From assembly GCF_014490035.1 (NCBI RefSeq), contig NZ_CP061008.1:1488001-1552000 (forward strand): a stretch of 64,000 nucleotides of DNA. The letters run 5' to 3'. Position numbers and translations under genes: made by a program. This stretch comes from Achromobacter xylosoxidans. Lineage in GTDB: Bacteria; Pseudomonadota; Gammaproteobacteria; Burkholderiales; Burkholderiaceae_B. Below are positions 1-7,931 of the stretch, piece by piece (position 1 is the stretch's first letter; the number at the start of each line of letters is the position of its first letter). The notes beneath the pieces were generated by a model. The model was not told the origin of the DNA. It saw only the letters and a program-made list of their open reading frames with translations, and made no database searches.

Positions 1-337
1 CGTCGAACGGCATGCTGGAGTACAGCGCCTGGTTCATCGTGTGCGTGCTCATCGAGCCGACCAGCAAGGTGTAGCCGTCGGGCTTGGCGCGCGCCACGAA
101 GGTGGTGCCGATGTTGCCGGACGCGCCCGAGCGGTTTTCCACGATCACGGGCTGGCCCAGCGATTGGGTCAATCCTTCGGACAGCACGCGCGCCAGGATG
201 TCGGTGGAGCCGCCCGCGGCCCACGGCACGATCAGCGTGATGGGTTTTTCGGGCCACGCGGCATGGGTGAGCGCGGGCGCGGCCAGCGCCAGTCCCAGCG
301 CGCACGTGCGCAGCAGTCGTTTGAATTGCAGTTTCAT
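1..337 (-). CDS. Bug-family (TctC) solute receptor, 3' part outside window
   Basis: The first 112 codons are visible; the gene runs off the left edge. It begins with a basic, hydrophobic signal peptide ending near Ala-Leu-Thr-His-Ala. The mature start WPEKPITLIVPWAAGGSTD is the hallmark of Bug periplasmic receptors, which bind small carboxylates for tripartite tricarboxylate or other uptake systems. The start is the ATG at 335-337. It lies 55 bp downstream of the gamma-glutamyltranspeptidase-like gene on the same strand, so the two are probably co-transcribed. The ligand cannot be told from sequence. Confidence 0.9.
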   Translation of the reverse strand, partial: MKLQFKRLLRTCALGLALAAPALTHAAWPEKPITLIVPWAAGGSTDILARVLSEGLTQSLGQPVIVENRSGASGNIGTTFVARAKPDGYTLLVGSMSTHTMNQALYSSMPFD

Positions 338-392
338 GGTGTTTACCCCTTTGCGTAATGTCCGGTCTGTGTGCCGGTTGAATGAAACAGGT

Positions 393-2228
393 TCAGCGGC
401 CGGCGGCATAGCCCTGCATGCCGCGCGGGTTGGCGCCGGCGCGCAGCAGCAGGCCGCCGCCTGCGGCAGGCTCGCGGGTGCAGGCGCTGATGCGGCCTTC
501 GGACCAGTCCGGCCCCACCTTGACCTCGTGGCCCGCCGCGCGCAGCGCCTCCAGCGTGGCGGCCGGCATGCGCGATTCCACGGTCAGCCGGTTCAAGGTC
601 AGGCTGCGCGGCCAGAACGAGCCCGGGAAGTGATCGATATGCCAGGAGGGCGCTTCGATCGCCTCCTGCAGGTTCATGCCCATGACATGGCGCAGGAAGA
701 ACGCCACCGTCCATTGGTCCTGCTGGTCGCCGCCCGGCGTGCCGAATGCCATGTAAGGCTGGCCGTCGCGCAGCGCGAGACCCGGCGACAGCGTGGTGCA
801 GGGACGCTTGCCTGGCTGCAGCTGGCCCGGCACGCCTTCGTCCAGCCAGGTCATCTGCAGGCGGGTGGTCAGCGGGAAGCCCAGGCCGGGCACGACGGGG
901 CTGGATGACAGCCAGCCGCCCGACGGCGTGGCGGCCACCATATTGCCGTCGCGGTCGATGACGTCGATCTGGCAGGTGTCGCCCACGAATATCTCGCGCG
1001 CCGCCCATTCGGCTACCGGCGGCAGCGCGGCGAAGGTCGGTTCGCCCACGCCGAAGCGGGTGTCGGAGGCAGCCAGGGTGCGCACGGCTGCGTCCAGGTC
1101 GGGCAGGCGCGGCGCCTGGCCGCCCGGGCAGCCAGGCAGGAACTCGGACGACGCGCGCGCGCCGATGCCTGCCGCGCGGGAGCGGGCATATTCATCGCTG
1201 AGCAAAGCGGCCAGCGGTACTTGCGTGTGGTCAGGGTCGCCGTACCAGGCCGTGCGGTCGGCGAAGGCCAGCTTGGCGGCTTCGGCCACGTAGTGCACGA
1301 ATTGAGGCGAGGTCGGTTCCAGTCCGGCCAGGCCCAGGTGCCGCAGTATCGCCAGTTGCTGCAGGTGGACCGGGCCTTGCGACCAGACCCCGCACTTGGC
1401 CACCGTGTAGCGGCCGTACTGCACGGTGAGGGGCTCGTCGTAGGTGGCGCGCCAATCGGCCAGGTCGGACTTGCGCAGCAGGCCGCGGTTGCGCTGGCCC
1501 GTGGTGTCGCGCACCTCGGCCCGGGTGTAGTAGTCGTCGATCGCGTCGGCCACGAAGCCGCGGTACCAGAGCTCCAGCGCGGCGTCGATGCGGCCGCGCC
1601 GGTCGGTGCTGCTGGCATGCGCTTCGTCCAGGATGCGGGTGTAGGTGGCGGCGATGGCGGGCGTGCGGAACAGTTCGTCAGGTGCAGGCACGCGGCCGCT
1701 GGGCAGCCAGACGTCGCGCGAACTGGTCCATTCGTCGCGGAACAGCGCCTGTACCGCCAGAATGGCCTGCGAGATGCGCGGCACCAGCGGAAAGCCGTTG
1801 CGCGCATAGTCGATCGCCGGGCGCAGCACGTCGGCCAGTTCCCAGGTGCCGTAATCGCGCAGCAGGGTCAGCCAGGCGCCGAAAGCGCCGGGTACCGTGG
1901 CGGGCAGCAGACCGATGCCGGGCACCAGTTCCACGCCCAGGCTGTGGAAATAGGCGGGCGTGGCCAGCGCGGGCGCGGGGCCCTGGCCGCAGAGCGCGCG
2001 CATGCGCTGTTCCCGCTCGCTCCAGAACAGGATGGGCACTTCGCCCCCGGGGCCGTTCAGGTGCGGTTCCACGATCTGCAGCGTGAAGCCGCCCGCGACC
2101 GCCGCGTCATAGGCATTGCCGCCGCGCTCCAGCACGCTCATGGCCACTTGCGAGGCCAGCCAATGGGTGGAGGAAACCACGCCAAAAGTGCCGCGTATTT
2201 CGGGGCGGGTAGTGAAGGATGCGCTCAT
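393..2228 (-). CDS. Gamma-glutamyltranspeptidase-like Ntn hydrolase
   Basis: 611 residues. The family makes a precursor that self-cleaves before a catalytic Thr and then transfers or hydrolyses gamma-glutamyl or acyl amides. The expected cleavage region is present around residue 418 (GDTCQIDVIDRDGN), with Thr418 as likely nucleophile, followed by SSSPVVPGLGFPL and a glycine-rich TPGGDQQDQ segment. No clear signal peptide follows the chosen ATG (2226-2228), so a cytoplasmic acylase of the YwrD/GGT-like type is plausible; a longer reading frame upstream lacks a good ribosome site. It precedes a Bug receptor gene and is divergent from a LysR gene, suggesting a substrate-uptake-plus-hydrolysis unit. 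Substrate unknown. Confidence 0.88.
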   Translation of the reverse strand: MSASFTTRPEIRGTFGVVSSTHWLASQVAMSVLERGGNAYDAAVAGGFTLQIVEPHLNGPGGEVPILFWSEREQRMRALCGQGPAPALATPAYFHSLGVELVPGIGLLPATVPGAFGAWLTLLRDYGTWELADVLRPAIDYARNGFPLVPRISQAILAVQALFRDEWTSSRDVWLPSGRVPAPDELFRTPAIAATYTRILDEAHASSTDRRGRIDAALELWYRGFVADAIDDYYTRAEVRDTTGQRNRGLLRKSDLADWRATYDEPLTVQYGRYTVAKCGVWSQGPVHLQQLAILRHLGLAGLEPTSPQFVHYVAEAAKLAFADRTAWYGDPDHTQVPLAALLSDEYARSRAAGIGARASSEFLPGCPGGQAPRLPDLDAAVRTLAASDTRFGVGEPTFAALPPVAEWAAREIFVGDTCQIDVIDRDGNMVAATPSGGWLSSSPVVPGLGFPLTTRLQMTWLDEGVPGQLQPGKRPCTTLSPGLALRDGQPYMAFGTPGGDQQDQWTVAFFLRHVMGMNLQEAIEAPSWHIDHFPGSFWPRSLTLNRLTVESRMPAATLEALRAAGHEVKVGPDWSEGRISACTREPAAGGGLLLRAGANPRGMQGYAAGR

Positions 2229-2307
2229 GAGGCCGGTCCGGGCAGCAGGGGATGGTTGCAGTATAGGGTCATGAAATAACTGTTTTTTCCTTTGTTGGCA
2301 TAATTGA

Positions 2308-2323
2308 ATAACCAATTAGTTAT
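2308..2323. promoter_or_regulatory. Candidate LysR operator (near-perfect palindrome)
   Basis: ATAACCAATTAGTTAT is a 16-bp palindrome with one mismatched pair, in the AT-rich divergent region between the GGT-like gene and the LysR gene. ATAAC-N6-GTTAT fits the general LysR-family layout of an inverted repeat with a T-N11-A core. It ends 10 bp before the likely GTG start of the regulator, so autoregulation is plausible. Assignment is by position and symmetry only. Confidence 0.5.
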
Positions 2324-2333
2324 AGGAAAGATC

Positions 2334-3299
2334 GTGACCTGGGATGCAGCCCGTCTCGCCAACCGCCTCAAGCATCGCCACCTGGCGCTGCTGATCGAAA
2401 TCGCCAGGCACGGCTCGCTCACGCGCGTGGCCGCCGCGGCCGGCATCAGCCAGCCCGCCGTCACCAAGGCGCTCACGGAGATCGAGGACATCTTCGGCGC
2501 GCCGTTGTTCACGCGCACCGGGCGCGGCCTGCAACCCACGCCGCTGGGCAACCTGGCCCTGGTGCGCGCGCGCCACATGCTCAGCGACCTGGACCTGTGG
2601 GCGCGCGAGGTCGAGGCCCTGCACGCCGGCCGTTCCGCGCATCTGCAGGTGGGCGTGGTGCCCTACGTGTCCAGCGCCTTGCTGACGGCGGCCATCAGCC
2701 GCCTGCACCAGCGCCACGGCGTGACGCTCAGCCTGCACCGCGCCACCACCGACCATCTGGTGCCCATGCTGCGCCGGCATGAACTGGATTGCATCATCAG
2801 CCGCGCCACTTCGACCGTGGCGCCGGAGGATCTGATCCACCGCGTGCTGTACCGCCAACGGCCGCGCCTGATTGCGCATGGCCGGCTTGCGCAGCGGCTG
2901 GCGCGGCGCAAGCCGGACTGGGCCGCCGTCGCGGCAATGGACTGGGTCCTGCCGGCGGCCAACACGCCGACGCGGCAACTGATTGTGGAGCACTTCATCC
3001 GCGCCGAATTGCAGCCGCCATCGCCAGTGTTGGAGGCGTACTCCACCGACGTGATCGAAGGCATGCTGACGGTGAACGAGACCCTCATCTCCGTGGTGCC
3101 GGAGGACATCGCGCGCGAACTCTGCCAGCGCGGCAAGCTGGGCATGGTGCCTTGGGACTTCGGCTGGGAATTGCCGCCCATCAACCTGATACGGCGCAAG
3201 CGCGAACAGCCGCTGGCGGCGGAGGAATGCTTTTCGGAGATCCTGCTGGATCTGTGCGGCGACGCCGCCGCGCCCTGGGGCCAGGGCGATCCGCGTTGA
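2334..3299 (+). CDS. LysR-family transcriptional regulator
   Basis: About 321 residues. The N-terminal winged helix-turn-helix is clear (residues about 10-65, with GSLTRVAAAAGISQPAVTKA), followed by a LysR effector-binding domain. The start is taken as GTG 2334 because AGGAAAG lies just upstream at 2324-2330; an in-frame TTG at 2304 is possible but has no ribosome site. It is divergent from the GGT-like gene and Bug receptor and probably controls them. The inducer is unknown. It converges with phnN, leaving only 9 bp between the ends. Confidence 0.9.
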   Translation: MTWDAARLANRLKHRHLALLIEIARHGSLTRVAAAAGISQPAVTKALTEIEDIFGAPLFTRTGRGLQPTPLGNLALVRARHMLSDLDLWAREVEALHAGRSAHLQVGVVPYVSSALLTAAISRLHQRHGVTLSLHRATTDHLVPMLRRHELDCIISRATSTVAPEDLIHRVLYRQRPRLIAHGRLAQRLARRKPDWAAVAAMDWVLPAANTPTRQLIVEHFIRAELQPPSPVLEAYSTDVIEGMLTVNETLISVVPEDIARELCQRGKLGMVPWDFGWELPPINLIRRKREQPLAAEECFSEILLDLCGDAAAPWGQGDPR

Positions 3300-3308
3300 A
3301 CGGCGGCG

Positions 3309-3887
3309 CTAGGCGTTGAGCTTGTCGCGGGCGATGTTCAACAGTGCGGCGGCAGCGGTTTCCGGGGCAGCATCGTTGCTGACGCGCAGCAGCCGGCATT
3401 GTTGCGGCACGGGGAATGCCTGCATCGCGCGCGCCAGGCGCTGCGCGATCTGTTCCGCGCTTTCCCGGCCGCGTCCCGCCAGGCGGCGGACGAGCTGGCC
3501 GGGATCGACCGTGACCTCCACGGCGGTCAAGGCCGGGTAGCGCGAGTGCGCCTGTTCCAGGTGCGCGCGCGAGCCGTTGATGATGACCGCGGCGCCGCAG
3601 GAGAGCCAGGCGTCTATTTCGATGCCGATGCCGTAATGCAAGCCATGGCTGGCCCAGCGCAGGGCGAAGCAGCCCAGCGCGGCGCGGCGTCCGAACTCGT
3701 CTTCGGTCAGGCATAGCGCGTCTTCGGTGGCGCCGCTGTCGCGCGTGATGTAGCGATGCGCGACCAGCACGGGCTCGTCGCCGCGCAGTTCCGCGCGCAG
3801 CAGGCGCAGCAAGGTGTCCTTGCCGCTGCCCGATGCGCCCATCAGGTAGATCAGCCTGGTGCCGTCGGCGGGAACCGAGGTGCTCAT
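3309..3887 (-). CDS. phnN: Ribose 1,5-bisphosphokinase PhnN
   Basis: 192 residues. PhnN phosphorylates ribose 1,5-bisphosphate to PRPP, the last step that returns the C-P lyase ribose carrier to metabolism. The P-loop LMGASGSGKDT is at residues about 15-25, and the size and guanylate-kinase-like fold match the family. Its start overlaps the stop of the DUF1045 gene by 4 nt (ATGA), so translation is probably coupled; it is the last gene of the phnM1-DUF1045-phnN unit. Confidence 0.93.
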   Translation of the reverse strand: MSTSVPADGTRLIYLMGASGSGKDTLLRLLRAELRGDEPVLVAHRYITRDSGATEDALCLTEDEFGRRAALGCFALRWASHGLHYGIGIEIDAWLSCGAAVIINGSRAHLEQAHSRYPALTAVEVTVDPGQLVRRLAGRGRESAEQIAQRLARAMQAFPVPQQCRLLRVSNDAAPETAAAALLNIARDKLNA

Positions 3888-4627
3888 GCTGCCGCCGGCC
3901 CTTGCAGATAGCCGGCCCCGGCCGCATCGGCGCTGGTGCCGTCAAAGCCGTAGTGCCGTGCCGCGACAAAGTCCGCGCCTGGCGCGGGCTGCACGTAGAC
4001 GCTGACTCCGGGAACGGCCATGGGCTGTCCGCGCAAGGGATCGGCGAACGCGGCGATTTCAGCCTGCGCTTGCGACAGCGCCTCGCCGTGCAGCTTGCCG
4101 GTCAACGTGATGTGGAAGACGTAGGTATCGAATACATACGGATAGCCCCAGCGCGCCAGCATGGATTGCTGCGGCGGACTGAGCGATTGCGGTTGGCGGC
4201 GCGCGGTTTCCTCGGGCGTGGGAGGTGCGCGCAAGGAGTCCAGGTCGCGCACGGCGGCTTCGGCCAGGGCCTGGATCCGCGCGCGTCCCTGCGTGTCGGA
4301 TGCAGCGATGCGCCAGGCCAGGAAGCCGCGCAGCGGTTCGCACTCCAGTTCCAGCGAGAATGGCGTGCCGCCTGCGGCCAACTGGCGGGCGGCCGCGTCG
4401 ACTTGTTCGGGGCTGGCGCCCGGATTCAGCCGGAAGGGCGGCTTCAGCGTCGCATGCAAGCCATAGTGGCGCGGCGCTTCGGTCCAGCCGCGCGACGCCG
4501 CGTTCTGGCCCGGCAGCGGCGGCAGCGCCAGGCCGGTGTCGGCGCAGCGGCCCAGCCAGCGGCTGCCGTGTTCGCGCCAGGGGCCGGTGGGCGCCAGGTA
4601 CAGGGCGTAGCGATGGGCGAGCGGCAT
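3884..4627 (-). CDS. DUF1045 phosphonate-operon protein, 2H-phosphoesterase-like
   Basis: 247 residues, matching the DUF1045 family found in C-P lyase operons. Two HxT motifs stand out: His58-Ala-Thr60 in LHATLKPPF and His172-Ile-Thr174 in FHITLTGKL. Paired HxT motifs are the catalytic signature of 2H phosphoesterases, which open cyclic phosphodiesters. The gene begins 2 bp after phnM1 and overlaps phnN, matching pathway order PhnM, (ring opening), PhnN. No phnP is present in the window. I infer that it may open 5-phosphoribosyl 1,2-cyclic phosphate; the family's activity is not known to me. Confidence 0.88.
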   Translation of the reverse strand: MPLAHRYALYLAPTGPWREHGSRWLGRCADTGLALPPLPGQNAASRGWTEAPRHYGLHATLKPPFRLNPGASPEQVDAAARQLAAGGTPFSLELECEPLRGFLAWRIAASDTQGRARIQALAEAAVRDLDSLRAPPTPEETARRQPQSLSPPQQSMLARWGYPYVFDTYVFHITLTGKLHGEALSQAQAEIAAFADPLRGQPMAVPGVSVYVQPAPGADFVAARHYGFDGTSADAAGAGYLQGPAAA

Positions 4628-4629
4628 GG

Positions 4630-5829
4630 TCAGGCCGCCATGCGCTGGCTATGGCTGTCGCCGAAGGCGCGCGTGGCATAGCGCAGTTCGCCGCCCACGA
4701 TCGCGGCGCAGACGCGGGGCAGGCCCGGCACCTGGTCGTCCACCACGATGGCGTCGGCGATCAGCCCCGGCGCCAGGGCGCCGCGGTCCTTCAGGCCGGC
4801 GGCTCGGGCAGGATTCAGCGACACCAGATCCCAGGCCTGCGCCAGCGGCAGCACGCCGTCGTTGGCCAGCTTCATCACGGCGGCCAGCGGGGCAGGGTAG
4901 TAATAGTCGGACGTCAGAATGTCGCACAGGCCCGCACGGATCATTTCGGTGGCGCCGGGCGCGCCAGTGTGGCTGCCGCCGCGCACGACGTTGGGCGCGC
5001 CGAAGACCACCGAATCACCCAGGTCGCGGGCCACGCCGGCGGCCTCGCGGGTCAGCGGAAACTCCGCCACGCCGCAGCCCAGCTGGTGGTAGTAGCGGCG
5101 GGTGGCGGCATCCGGATCGTCGTGCGAGGCCACCTTCAGGCCCGCTTCCTGCGCGCAGCCGGTCAGCTCGCGCATGGCATCGGCCACCGCGTCGGCGGCA
5201 GCCATGGCGGCGCGGATGCGGTCCTGGAAGACGTCGAGGTCGCACTCGGCGCGGTTGGCGTACTGCATCAGCTTGCGCTCGTCGCCCAGACGGCGCGCCA
5301 TGCTGGGCAGGTGGTCGTTCAGGGCCAGGAAACGCACGCGGCCGTCGCGTATCCATTGCTGGGCAATCTCCAGGCCGCCCACGTGATGGGTTTCGAAGCG
5401 CAGGTGCACATAGTGCCGCGCGCCCATGAGATGGCGCATTCTTTCCAGCGCGTCGAACATGCGTTCGGCGTAAGCCTCGCCGCGCAGCCCGCCTTCCCAG
5501 GACAGGGTCACGCCATGGAACTCGGTGGTGATGCCGTTGGCCAGCAGTTGGCGGTCCACGTCGAACAGGGCGCTGTCGTAGGGAAACGTCACGCTGGGCC
5601 GCGGCATGACGGCGCGCTCGAAGGCGTCGCCGTGCAGGTCCACGATGCCGGGCAGCACCAGCAGATTGCCGGCGTCGAACCAGGGCGCGCCCCGCGGCGC
5701 CGCGGCGGCGGAGCCTTCGATCAGTCCGCCATGGAACCGCAAGCTGGCCTGTTCGACGCCGCGCGGCGTCAGGATGCGTTGGCCTGTGACACCGGCCAGG
5801 GGCGAGGGGGCGTGCGTGTGTGTGTTCAT
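4630..5829 (-). CDS. phnM: Ribose 1-methylphosphonate 5-triphosphate diphosphatase, copy 1
   Basis: 399 residues, amidohydrolase superfamily. PhnM removes pyrophosphate from alpha-D-ribose 1-methylphosphonate 5-triphosphate to give the C-P lyase substrate. Visible signatures are the PhnM-type HxD metal motif DLHGDAFE (in place of the usual HxH), SHDDPDA, FGAPNVVRGGSHTG and TSDYYYPAPL. It leads the minus-strand phnM1-DUF1045-phnN unit. A second, different PhnM is encoded at the end of the plus-strand operon. A candidate PhnF site lies about 35 bp upstream of its start. Confidence 0.92.
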   Translation of the reverse strand: MNTHTHAPSPLAGVTGQRILTPRGVEQASLRFHGGLIEGSAAAAPRGAPWFDAGNLLVLPGIVDLHGDAFERAVMPRPSVTFPYDSALFDVDRQLLANGITTEFHGVTLSWEGGLRGEAYAERMFDALERMRHLMGARHYVHLRFETHHVGGLEIAQQWIRDGRVRFLALNDHLPSMARRLGDERKLMQYANRAECDLDVFQDRIRAAMAAADAVADAMRELTGCAQEAGLKVASHDDPDAATRRYYHQLGCGVAEFPLTREAAGVARDLGDSVVFGAPNVVRGGSHTGAPGATEMIRAGLCDILTSDYYYPAPLAAVMKLANDGVLPLAQAWDLVSLNPARAAGLKDRGALAPGLIADAIVVDDQVPGLPRVCAAIVGGELRYATRAFGDSHSQRMAA

Positions 5830-5863
5830 GGCGTGACGTTAGTGGGATTGCATTACAACCAGA

Positions 5864-5873
5864 TGTCTAGATG
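5864..5873. promoter_or_regulatory. Candidate PhnF operator before phnM1
   Basis: TGTCTAGATG, centred on TCTAGA, lies 35-44 bp upstream of the phnM1 start. A near-copy (CGTCTAGACG) sits just upstream of phnG. Both fit the GT-N-TAGAC core that I recall for the mycobacterial PhnF site. The shared motif at both divergent phosphonate promoters is the evidence. Confidence 0.45.
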
Positions 5874-5900
5874 AGTTAATCCATTAGTCGGAGCCTTCCG

Positions 5901-5924
5901 CGCCGCCTGCGCGCGCAGGCGGCG
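5901..5924 (-). terminator. GC-rich hairpin downstream of phnF
   Basis: A perfect 10-bp stem (CGCCGCCTGC / GCAGGCGGCG) with a GCGC loop lies 9 bp past the phnF stop codon, between phnF and the phnM1 promoter. It lacks a T-run, so it may be a weak terminator or an mRNA 3' stabiliser. Confidence 0.45.
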
Positions 5925-5932
5925 GCCTGGCG

Positions 5933-6655
5933 TCAGCTGTCGTCCGTCACCATCAGCTGGACCATGTCGCCCACGAAGCGCGCCACGCTATATTGCAGCG
6001 GCGAGCCTTCCTGGTCCACATTCAAGGCCTCCACCTGAAGAATGGGGCGGGTCTTGGGCTGGCCCAGCAGGCGGGCGATTTCGGGCGTGGGCAGGGCGGC
6101 GGTGATGCGCGACCACTTGCGCGTGTAATCGCCGATGCCATAGTGGGCATAGACCTTGGAGATCGAGCGCAGGGACGCCAGGCGGTCGGCGAAGTCGGGG
6201 AAGCGCTTTTCGTCGAAGAAATGTTCCGAGACGCTGATGGGGCGGTTCTCGGCTTTGCCCACGATCTGCACGCGCAGCAGCGGCGCGGCGCGGCTCAGGC
6301 CCAGGTGCTTGGCGATGTCGCCGGCGCGCAGGCTCTGGCTGCCCAGGACTTCCTGGTGGCCCAGCATGCCCTGGCTGCGCAGGTTCTCGGAAAAGCGCGT
6401 GCGCTTGCCGATGGCGTAGTCGATCGCGTGTTCCTGGACGAAGGTACCGCGGCCTTGTTCGATGCGGACCAGGCCGCCTTGTTCGAGTTCGCCCATCGCG
6501 CGGCGGATGGTGTGGCGGTTGACGGAAAACTTGGCGGCCAGCTCGGGCTCGGACGGCAGCTGTTCGCCTGCCGCATAGAGCTTGTTGCGGATATCGTCCG
6601 CCAGCGCTTCGCCGATTTGCCGCCAGACGGCGATGCCGGAACCTCTTTCGACCAT
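5933..6655 (-). CDS. phnF: GntR/HutC-family phosphonate regulator PhnF
   Basis: About 240 residues. The N-terminal GntR winged helix is clear (IAVWRQIGEALADDI, then FSVNRHTIRRAMGELEQGG), followed by a UTRA ligand-binding domain as in PhnF/HutC regulators. ATG 6655 (MVERGSG) is preferred because homologues begin at this point; an in-frame GTG at 6676 would add seven residues. It lies between the two phosphonate transcription units and probably represses both through the TCTAGA palindromes at 5864-5873 and 6817-6826. Confidence 0.9.
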   Translation of the reverse strand: MVERGSGIAVWRQIGEALADDIRNKLYAAGEQLPSEPELAAKFSVNRHTIRRAMGELEQGGLVRIEQGRGTFVQEHAIDYAIGKRTRFSENLRSQGMLGHQEVLGSQSLRAGDIAKHLGLSRAAPLLRVQIVGKAENRPISVSEHFFDEKRFPDFADRLASLRSISKVYAHYGIGDYTRKWSRITAALPTPEIARLLGQPKTRPILQVEALNVDQEGSPLQYSVARFVGDMVQLMVTDDS

Positions 6656-6816
6656 AGGGTGTGCTCGTGCTGTCACATCAGCTTAATGAAGAATGGCAGT
6701 GATTGTGCACCATGCGACGGCAGCCGCAAAGGCGCTGCGGGCACGCTGCAACTGTCATCAAAAATTCACGCCAGGCTGTTGAACTTCGTTTTCAGAGCGA
6801 TCATACTCCATCCGGT

Positions 6817-6826
6817 CGTCTAGACG
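6817..6826. promoter_or_regulatory. Candidate PhnF operator before phnG
   Basis: CGTCTAGACG is a perfect 10-bp palindrome ending 14 bp before the phnG start, overlapping the promoter/leader of phnGHIJKLM. Its core is shared with the site upstream of phnM1 and resembles the GT-N-TAGAC half of the mycobacterial PhnF site. The ribosome site GAGGAAAAAG follows directly. Confidence 0.5.
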
Positions 6827-6840
6827 TTTAGAGGAAAAAG

Positions 6841-7311
6841 ATGGATCACCCCAAGACAGGGCAGGATGCGGCGGGCGCCCAACGCGCCGCCTGGATGCGC
6901 GTGCTGGCGCTGGCCGATCCGGCCGCGCTGGATGGCGCCTTTTGCGCGCTGGCGGGCAAGCCGGAACACCAGACCTTGCGCCCCGCGCAGACCGGCATGG
7001 CCATGGTGCGCGCCCGCAGTGGCGGCACCGGGGCCCGCTTCAACCTGGGCGAAATGAGCGTGACACGTTGCGCGGTGACGATGGGCGAGGGCGTGGTCGG
7101 CGTGGCCTACGTGCAGGGCCGCTCGCAGCGCCATGCCGAGCAGGCCGCCGTGGCCGACGCCCTGCTGCAACTGCCGGAATGGCATGACACGGTGCAGGCC
7201 CAGCTGATCCAGCCGCTGGCCCGCCTGCATGCCGAACGGGTCGAGCGCCAGGCCCGCGTGGCGGCGCAGACCAAGGTGGAATTCTTCACGATGGTGCGAG
7301 GCGAGGACTGA
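6841..7311 (+). CDS. phnG: C-P lyase complex subunit PhnG
   Basis: 156 residues, usual length. PhnG is a core subunit of the PhnGHIJ complex, which with PhnI attaches the phosphonate to ribose 5-triphosphate from ATP. The conserved segment GTGARFNLGEMSVTRCAV is present. First gene of the plus-strand operon; GAGGAAAAAG is a good ribosome site before ATG 6841. phnH starts 2 bp after the stop codon. It is probably induced by phosphate limitation and/or relief of PhnF, but no Pho box was confirmed by eye. Confidence 0.93.
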   Translation: MDHPKTGQDAAGAQRAAWMRVLALADPAALDGAFCALAGKPEHQTLRPAQTGMAMVRARSGGTGARFNLGEMSVTRCAVTMGEGVVGVAYVQGRSQRHAEQAAVADALLQLPEWHDTVQAQLIQPLARLHAERVERQARVAAQTKVEFFTMVRGED

Positions 7312-7312
7312 C

Positions 7313-7930
7313 ATGCAGCAACAGATACAAGCCGCCGCGGCCTCGGGCCGGGCGCTGCTCCCTGGATTCGCGGATCCCGTCGGCGACGCGCAGACCACGT
7401 TCCGCGCCGCGCTCGACGCCATGGCCCACCCCGGGCGCATCCATGAAATCCTGATCGAAACCGGCGTGCCGACGGGCCTGTCGCCCGCCATGACCGCGTT
7501 GCTGCTGACGCTGGTGGACGTGGACACGCCGCTGTGGCTGCCCGAAACCGTCAGCGCGGACGCGATCGCCTTCCTGCGATTTCATTGCGCCTGCCCCATC
7601 GTGCCGTCGCCCTCGCTGGCGCGTTTCGCCGCGGTGCCGGCTGGCAGCAAGGCGCCGCCGCTTTCGGCTTGCCACCAGGGTGATCCGGCCTATCCCGATC
7701 TGTCGACCACCTTGCTGATCGAGGTCGAATCCCTGTCGGGCGGGGAACCCGCCATCCTCAGCGGCCCGGGGATCAAGAGCCAGCAGCTCCTGCATGCGGC
7801 AGGGCTGCCCGAGGGCTTCTGGCGTGAATGGCGCCTCAATCATCAACGGTTTCCGCTTGGCGTCGACGTGTTGTTGACGCAGGAGCGGCGGATCTGCGCG
7901 CTGCCGCGCAGCACGCGCAAGGAGAGCTGA
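7313..7930 (+). CDS. phnH: C-P lyase complex subunit PhnH
   Basis: 205 residues. PhnH is a structural core subunit of the C-P lyase complex with a PLP-transferase-like fold but no PLP site. Recognisable family segments include TFRAALDAMAHPGRIHEI near the N-terminus and SGGEPAILSGPGI in the C-terminal half. ATG 7313 follows the phnG stop by one base; phnI starts 1 bp after its stop. The tight packing supports stoichiometric translation. Confidence 0.93.
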   Translation: MQQQIQAAAASGRALLPGFADPVGDAQTTFRAALDAMAHPGRIHEILIETGVPTGLSPAMTALLLTLVDVDTPLWLPETVSADAIAFLRFHCACPIVPSPSLARFAAVPAGSKAPPLSACHQGDPAYPDLSTTLLIEVESLSGGEPAILSGPGIKSQQLLHAAGLPEGFWREWRLNHQRFPLGVDVLLTQERRICALPRSTRKES

Positions 7931-7931
7931 C

